This document shows, one piece after another, positions 14,224 to 17,561 of a DNA stretch of 17,561 nt. How positions within the stretch are numbered: the stretch's first letter is position 1; the number at the start of each line of letters is the position of its first letter. The position numbers and the translations under genes were made by a program. The notes under the pieces are model-generated. The model had not been told where the DNA came from. It ran no database searches and was given only the letters and a program-made list of their open reading frames with translations. The DNA is from CAYNFT01 sp964396535. GTDB taxonomy: Bacteria > Chloroflexota > Dehalococcoidia > Dehalococcoidales > UBA2162. The stretch lies in assembly GCA_964396535.1 (NCBI GenBank), contig CAYNFT010000043.1:1-17561 (forward strand), given 5' to 3'.

Positions 14224-14937
14224 TCAACCAGCAGTCAAAGCGAGGGTTGGCTTAAGGTCGAGCTTTATACCGGCCCCAATAGTAGTAGTTAAGGAGGCAG
14301 TTTTAATATACTGGCCCTTAGCACCACTGGGCTTAGCCTTCACCACTGCTTCTACCACCGTAGTCAGGTTATCCATCAACTTATCATCATCGAAGCTAAC
14401 CTTACCTACGGGCACGTGAATGATAGCTGTCCGGTCCAGTTTAAATTCCAGCCGACCTTTACGGGCGTCCTCTATTGCCCTGGTAAGGTCGTTGGCGGCT
14501 ACTACGGTCCCTGATTTAGGATTAGGCATCAATCCCCGCCTCCCCAGGATTTTCCCCAGTTTACCCACCTTACCCATCATGTCGGGAGTGGCAATAGCCG
14601 TATCAAAATCCAGCCAACCGCCCTCAATTTTTTGGATTAGCTCGTCACCGCCAACAAAATCAGCCCCTGCTGTTTCAGCGGTCTTTTCAGCTTCTCCCTG
14701 GGCAAAAACTAGAACTCTCACCTCTTTGCCTAACCCATGCGGCAGAAGGGTAACGCCACGCACTTGCTGGTTGGCATTCCGGGGGTCGAGACCCATTCTA
14801 AGGTGAAGCTCAACAGTCTCGTCAAATCTAGCGTAAGACATTTTCTTAGCCAGTTCGATAGCCTCCTGAGGAGAATACGTCTTTGTCTTGTCCAGCAGTT
14901 TAATTGCCTCTTGATATTTTTTACCTTGTCCTGTCAT
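14224..14937 (-). CDS. rplA: 50S ribosomal protein L1
   Basis: L1 forms the mobile L1 stalk at the ribosomal E site and in many bacteria represses its own operon. The 237 residues match the family. Typical segments are FDETVELHLRMGLDPRNANQQVRG (38-61), GGWLDFDTAIATPDMMGKVGKLGKILGRRGLMPNPKSGTV (about 106-145), and the C-terminal SLTTTIGAGIKLDL. It starts five bases after rplK; the nearest purine-rich ribosome site lies in the end of rplK, consistent with coupled translation. Confidence 0.98.
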   Translation of the reverse strand: MTGQGKKYQEAIKLLDKTKTYSPQEAIELAKKMSYARFDETVELHLRMGLDPRNANQQVRGVTLLPHGLGKEVRVLVFAQGEAEKTAETAGADFVGGDELIQKIEGGWLDFDTAIATPDMMGKVGKLGKILGRRGLMPNPKSGTVVAANDLTRAIEDARKGRLEFKLDRTAIIHVPVGKVSFDDDKLMDNLTTVVEAVVKAKPSGAKGQYIKTASLTTTIGAGIKLDLKPTLALTAG

Positions 14938-14942
14938 TTTCT

Positions 14943-15365
14943 TTACTCTACCTCAATTCCCATACTTCGAGCTGTACCCTCGATAATTCGCTCTGCCCCC
15001 TCAACACTTATTGCACTGAGGTCCTTAGCCTTAACCTGAGCTATTTCACGGAGTTTCTCTCGGGACAGCTTACCTATTTTTTCACGGCTAGAATCGCTGG
15101 TTCCCTTTTCTACACCTAACGCCTTCTTCAGCAAATCAGCGGTTGGCGGCATTTTAGTAATAAAAGTAAATGACCTATCCTCATAGATAGTTATTTCGGC
15201 TGGGATAATAGACCCGGCCTGGGCAGCAGTACGCTCATTATAATCCTTGCAAAAGGCCATAATGTTAACTCCATGCTGCCCCAAAGCTGATCCTACCGGG
15301 GGTGCCGGGTTAGCCTTCCCCGCTGGAATCTGCAGCTTGATAACGGCTTTAACTTTTTTTGCCAC
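14943..15365 (-). CDS. rplK: 50S ribosomal protein L11
   Basis: L11 binds 23S rRNA at the GTPase-associated centre. The 140 residues match the family. Visible are the N-terminal LQIPAGKANPAPPVGSALGQHGVNIMAFCKDYN (11-43), with the proline-rich hinge that contacts thiopeptide antibiotics, and the C-terminal RNA-binding domain (about 70-140) containing ADLLKKALGVEKGT. The start codon is GTG at 15365, with AGGAG about seven bases upstream. It lies 32 bases after nusG and forms a pair with rplA. Confidence 0.98.
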   Translation of the reverse strand: MAKKVKAVIKLQIPAGKANPAPPVGSALGQHGVNIMAFCKDYNERTAAQAGSIIPAEITIYEDRSFTFITKMPPTADLLKKALGVEKGTSDSSREKIGKLSREKLREIAQVKAKDLSAISVEGAERIIEGTARSMGIEVE

Positions 15366-15397
15366 TTTACTCTCCTAACCACAAAAATCAAATTGGC

Positions 15398-15931
15398 TTA
15401 AAGCTTTTCTACCTGTAAGAAGTCAAGCTCTACAGGTGTATCGCGTCCGAAAAGGGACAGGAGCACCTTAACCTTACCCTTATCAGCACTTATTTCATCC
15501 ACTATTCCCACAAAATCGGTGAAGGGGCCATCGCTCACTCGCACACTCTGTCCCTGCTTAAAGCCAACCTTAACCCTTGGTGCTTCAGCCTCCATCTGCT
15601 TCAAAATCTGGCTGACTTCCTCCTCTCGTAGTGGAACAGGCTTATTTCCACTACCAACAAAACCAGTAACACCGGGGGTATTGAGCACTATATTCAAGCT
15701 CTCGTCGCTCATTTTCATCTGAACAAGAACATAACCGGGTAATATCTTTTTGGCTACTGTGCGCTTTTGCCCAGCTCTAACCTCAACCTCCTCCTCAGTA
15801 GGTACAACTATCTGGGAAATCTCATCCCCGGAATCTATGAGCTTAATGCGCTGTTCTAAATTCTTTCTAACTCGTTCTTCATGCCCAGAGTAGGTATGAA
15901 TCACAAACCAATGGTTTTCAGTCTCGTCCAC
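15398..15931 (-). CDS. nusG: Transcription termination/antitermination factor NusG
   Basis: NusG binds RNA polymerase through its N-terminal domain and links it to Rho or the leading ribosome through its KOW domain. The N-terminal part shows WFVIHTYSGHEERVRKNLE, VPTEEEVEVRAGQKRTVAKKILPGYVLVQM and TPGVTGFVG. The C-terminal KOW domain reads VRVSDGPFTDFVGIVDEISADKGKVKVLLSLFGRDTPVELDFLQVEKL. I prefer the GTG at 15931 (178 residues), because GAGG stands six bases before it; an in-frame GTG at 15943 adds four residues but has no ribosome site. The gene is 80 bases after secE, the standard order. Confidence 0.97.
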   Translation of the reverse strand: MDETENHWFVIHTYSGHEERVRKNLEQRIKLIDSGDEISQIVVPTEEEVEVRAGQKRTVAKKILPGYVLVQMKMSDESLNIVLNTPGVTGFVGSGNKPVPLREEEVSQILKQMEAEAPRVKVGFKQGQSVRVSDGPFTDFVGIVDEISADKGKVKVLLSLFGRDTPVELDFLQVEKL

Positions 15932-16023
15932 AGAAGACCTCACTCAGGTAAAGATTTTGAAGAGGGCTAAAGGCTATCTGGTGAATTATAGTACTGTGCT
16001 GAATCCGGGCACCAATCCAATTT

Positions 16024-16242
16024 CTACCCACCCAGAAGAATGTCATTAACTAGCCTCGTAAAACCATAATCAATAATTCCTAGAACTATACCTGCGGTAA
16101 TGGCAACAATCAGCACCAGAGCCGTCAGATAGGCTGCCTCTCGTCTGGTGAGCCAGACTACCTTCTTTAGCTCGGCTACAGTTTCGCTGATGAATCTGAA
16201 TCTTGGGCCTCTTCGTTTGGCACTAGCACTACGTTGTTTCAT
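16024..16242 (-). CDS. secE: Preprotein translocase subunit SecE
   Basis: SecE is the essential single-helix subunit that clamps SecY in the membrane. The 72 residues match the short single-spanning form found in most bacteria. The cytoplasmic amphipathic helix carries the conserved ETVAELKKVVWLTRREA (20-36). A transmembrane segment runs from about 38 to 59 (YLTALVLIVAITAGIVLGIID). The basic N-terminus fits a cytoplasmic location. The ATG follows GGTGGGAAG. It stands between rpmG and nusG, as in most bacteria. Confidence 0.95.
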   Translation of the reverse strand: MKQRSASAKRRGPRFRFISETVAELKKVVWLTRREAAYLTALVLIVAITAGIVLGIIDYGFTRLVNDILLGG

Positions 16243-16259
16243 AGGAAACTTCCCACCTG

Positions 16260-16299
16260 CTTCTCACTCGTGTAGCAGTATTTCATGAGTGCTGAGAAG
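16260..16299 (-). other. Hairpin in the secE leader
   Basis: CTTCTCA (16260-16266) pairs with TGAGAAG (16293-16299), and inside it CTCGTG (16267-16272) with CATGAG (16284-16289), with a three-base bulge. On the minus strand no uridine run follows, so it is not a clear terminator. It ends about 17 bases before the secE start codon and might affect mRNA processing between rpmG and secE. Confidence 0.5.
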
Positions 16300-16363
16300 A
16301 AGTCTTTGGGAGCTTTTTAAGCAAAACCAGCTTCCTCACCATTCCCAGCTTCAGTCTCACTGA
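16300..16363 (-). repeat. Diverged direct repeat flanking rpmG, copy 1
   Basis: About 64 bases after rpmG resemble 16579-16638 before rpmG in the same orientation. Shared blocks are AAGTC, a C-T-rich run followed by AGCAAA, CC, TTCCTC, TTCCC, GCTT and CTGA. By eye roughly two thirds of positions match, with a few small gaps. Confidence 0.45.
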
Positions 16364-16388
16364 CCAGCCAATTTCTTCGCCATCTATT

Positions 16389-16556
16389 TTATCTTATCTC
16401 CCTGTGGAGCTGGTAAGTGCGGCAACGGGGACAATATTTTCTAAGCTCTAACCGCTGAGGGTCATTTCTTCTGTTCTTAGTAGTAGTATATGTTCTCTCC
16501 TTGCACTCGGTGCAGGCAAGATGAATAATAGTCCTAGCTTCTGATTTTTTAGCCAT
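16389..16556 (-). CDS. rpmG: 50S ribosomal protein L33
   Basis: A 55-residue protein starting MAKKSEARTIIHLACTEC and ending RTYQLHREIR. L33 is a small protein of the large subunit near the E site. This is the zinc-binding form: Cys15 and Cys18 (CTEC) and Cys42 and Cys45 (CPRC) form the ribbon. The middle NRRNDPQRLELRKYCPRC is highly typical. It lies between tuf and secE, the common place for rpmG in many bacteria. Hairpins lie on both sides. Confidence 0.97.
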   Translation of the reverse strand: MAKKSEARTIIHLACTECKERTYTTTKNRRNDPQRLELRKYCPRCRTYQLHREIR

Positions 16557-16571
16557 CTTTACTTAAAGACT

Positions 16572-16601
16572 GCTAAAAAAGTCCTTCGGAACTCTTTTAG
16601 C
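16572..16601 (-). terminator. Terminator-like hairpin between tuf and rpmG
   Basis: On the minus strand GCTAAAA (16601-16595) pairs with TTTTAGC (16578-16572), and the inner GAGTTCC/GGACTT arms close a GAA loop. The inner stem is followed by TTTTTT, as in intrinsic terminators. It ends about 16 bases before the rpmG start. Confidence 0.55.
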
Positions 16602-16638
16602 AAACCTTCCTCCCTCGTTCCCGCTTTAACTCTGCTGA
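16579..16638 (-). repeat. Diverged direct repeat flanking rpmG, copy 2
   Basis: Counterpart of 16300-16363, between tuf and rpmG. It overlaps both hairpins of that gap, so part of the likeness may come from shared terminator-like structure rather than duplication. Confidence 0.45.
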
Positions 16639-16656
16639 AAAACCGTGTTTTTCAGC
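16634..16656 (-). terminator. Perfect hairpin after tuf
   Basis: GCTGAAAAAC (16634-16643) pairs with GTTTTTCAGC (16647-16656) around a three-base loop, only five bases after the tuf stop codon. The uridines lie inside the 3' arm on the minus strand. It may act with the next hairpin to reduce read-through or protect the tuf message. Confidence 0.55.
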
Positions 16657-16660
16657 GGTT

Positions 16661-17561
16661 CTACTCAATGATGCGGCTGAAGGTTCCGGCGCCTACTGTT
16701 TTACCTCCCTCCCGAATAGCAAAACGTAACCCCGTCTCCAAAGCTACCGGATAAATCAGTTTTATCTTCATTGTTACATTATCACCGGGCATAGCCATCT
16801 CTACTCCTTCTGGTAGATCGATGCTTCCAGTAACATCGGTAGTTCTGATATAGAATTGGGGCTTATATCCATTGAAGAAGGGAGTATGTCTCCCCCCCTC
16901 CTCCTTACCTAAAATATACACCTCGGCTTCGGCGGTGGTGTGTGGTTTAATAGAGCCGGGTGCGGCTAGTACCTGCCCTCGCTCTATCTCGTCACGGTCT
17001 ACTCCCCTGAGTAAAACACCCACTGCATCCCCTGGCTCGGCGTCATCTAGGGTCTTATGAAACATCTCTAGGCTAGTAGCCACTACTTTTCGTGCCTCAT
17101 GATGCAAGCCGACAATCTCAACTTCTTCTCCTGCTTTAATTATGCCTCTCTCAACTCTTCCTGTGGGCACGGTACCCCTGCCCTTAATACTGAAAACATC
17201 CTCTACCGGCATCAGGAACGGCTGGTCTTTAGCCCGTACCGGAGTGGGAATATAGTCGTCTATAGCATCCATTAGTTTCCAGATTTTACCACACCACTCG
17301 CATTCCCTCTTGCCGCAGCCACATTCAAGAGCCTTAAGGGCACTAACACGCACCACTGGCACCTCATTACCAGGAAAGTTATATGTTGTCAGCAGCTCTC
17401 TTATCTCAATTTCCACCAGCTCCAGAAGCTCCTCGTCTTCCATGGCATCCACTTTGTTAAGGGCAACTACGATACTGGGAACCTCTACCTGGCGCGCCAG
17501 CAGGAGATGCTCTCTGGTCTGAGGCATCACGCCATCATCGGCAGCAACTACCAGTATCGCT
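16661..17561 (-). CDS. tuf: Elongation factor Tu, 5' end outside the window
   Basis: EF-Tu delivers aminoacyl-tRNA to the ribosome as a GTP complex. About 300 of roughly 400 residues are visible. The frame is open to the window end, starting inside the G domain (AILVVAADDGVMPQTREHLLLARQ) and including the G4 motif NKVD. Domain 2 follows (FLMPVEDVFSIKGRGTVPTGRVERGIIKAGEEVEIVG), then domain 3, ending ETGLRFAIREGGKTVGAGTFSRIIE. Near the end of the G domain is a four-cysteine stretch, CGCGKRECEWC, where Escherichia coli has none; I recall similar sequences in Dehalococcoidia EF-Tu. No start codon is visible, so the ATG at 17530 is internal. Confidence 0.98.
   Translation of the reverse strand, partial: AILVVAADDGVMPQTREHLLLARQVEVPSIVVALNKVDAMEDEELLELVEIEIRELLTTYNFPGNEVPVVRVSALKALECGCGKRECEWCGKIWKLMDAIDDYIPTPVRAKDQPFLMPVEDVFSIKGRGTVPTGRVERGIIKAGEEVEIVGLHHEARKVVATSLEMFHKTLDDAEPGDAVGVLLRGVDRDEIERGQVLAAPGSIKPHTTAEAEVYILGKEEGGRHTPFFNGYKPQFYIRTTDVTGSIDLPEGVEMAMPGDNVTMKIKLIYPVALETGLRFAIREGGKTVGAGTFSRIIE

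Noticed and set aside
16243..16388. Possible tRNA gene between rpmG and secE, where some bacteria carry tRNA-Trp
   Set aside because: No cloverleaf, T-loop GGTTCRA-like sequence or acceptor stem was found on either strand.

Overview
The window looks like chromosomal sequence from a Chloroflexota bacterium, most likely class Dehalococcoidia (inference). The grounds are the gene order tuf-rpmG-secE-nusG-rplK-rplA followed by rplJ-rplL without rpoB next to it, a four-cysteine stretch in EF-Tu that I associate with this class, and a beta-oxidation type gene set next to translation genes. A 10-N scaffold gap at 4043-4052 shows that it is an assembled draft.

Almost everything is transcribed from the minus strand, so the biological order runs from high to low coordinates. 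From 17561 to 14224: tuf (5' end outside the window), rpmG, secE, nusG, rplK, rplA. From 14112 to 12543: a thiolase and a zinc-ribbon/OB-fold partner, placed between rplA and rplJ. From 12530 to 11127: a recognisable L10 leader with its attenuator, then rplJ and an unusual rplL with about 98 extra N-terminal residues containing tandem repeats. A small two-helix membrane protein follows (11073-10807).

From 10713 to 7489 a well-formed sigma-70 promoter drives enoyl-CoA hydratase, 3-hydroxybutyryl-CoA dehydrogenase and acetyl-CoA acetyltransferase, three consecutive activities of short-chain beta-oxidation (or of its reversal). A terminator and a new extended -10 promoter then start the tldD-pmbA pair (7336-4658), a modified-peptide protease. 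After more hairpins and another likely promoter come a PAC2-family protein (split by the gap), a HEAT-repeat protein and a RimJ/RimL-type acetyltransferase (4470-2180).

The left end differs. A decayed fragment of a C-family DNA polymerase (1402-1948) lies tail-to-tail with the only plus-strand gene, an AT-rich two-domain GNAT protein (232-1338). This looks like an accessory or transferred segment. Intergenic spaces hold many perfect palindromes, including two copies of a roughly 95-bp double-hairpin element (2023-2118 and 4513-4603) that sit downstream of minus-strand genes and probably act as terminators.

No CRISPR array, tRNA, rRNA or transposase gene was seen. The most unusual items are the extended L7/L12, the thiolase/OB-fold pair lodged inside the ribosomal-protein cluster, and the tldD-pmbA-PAC2-HEAT neighbourhood.
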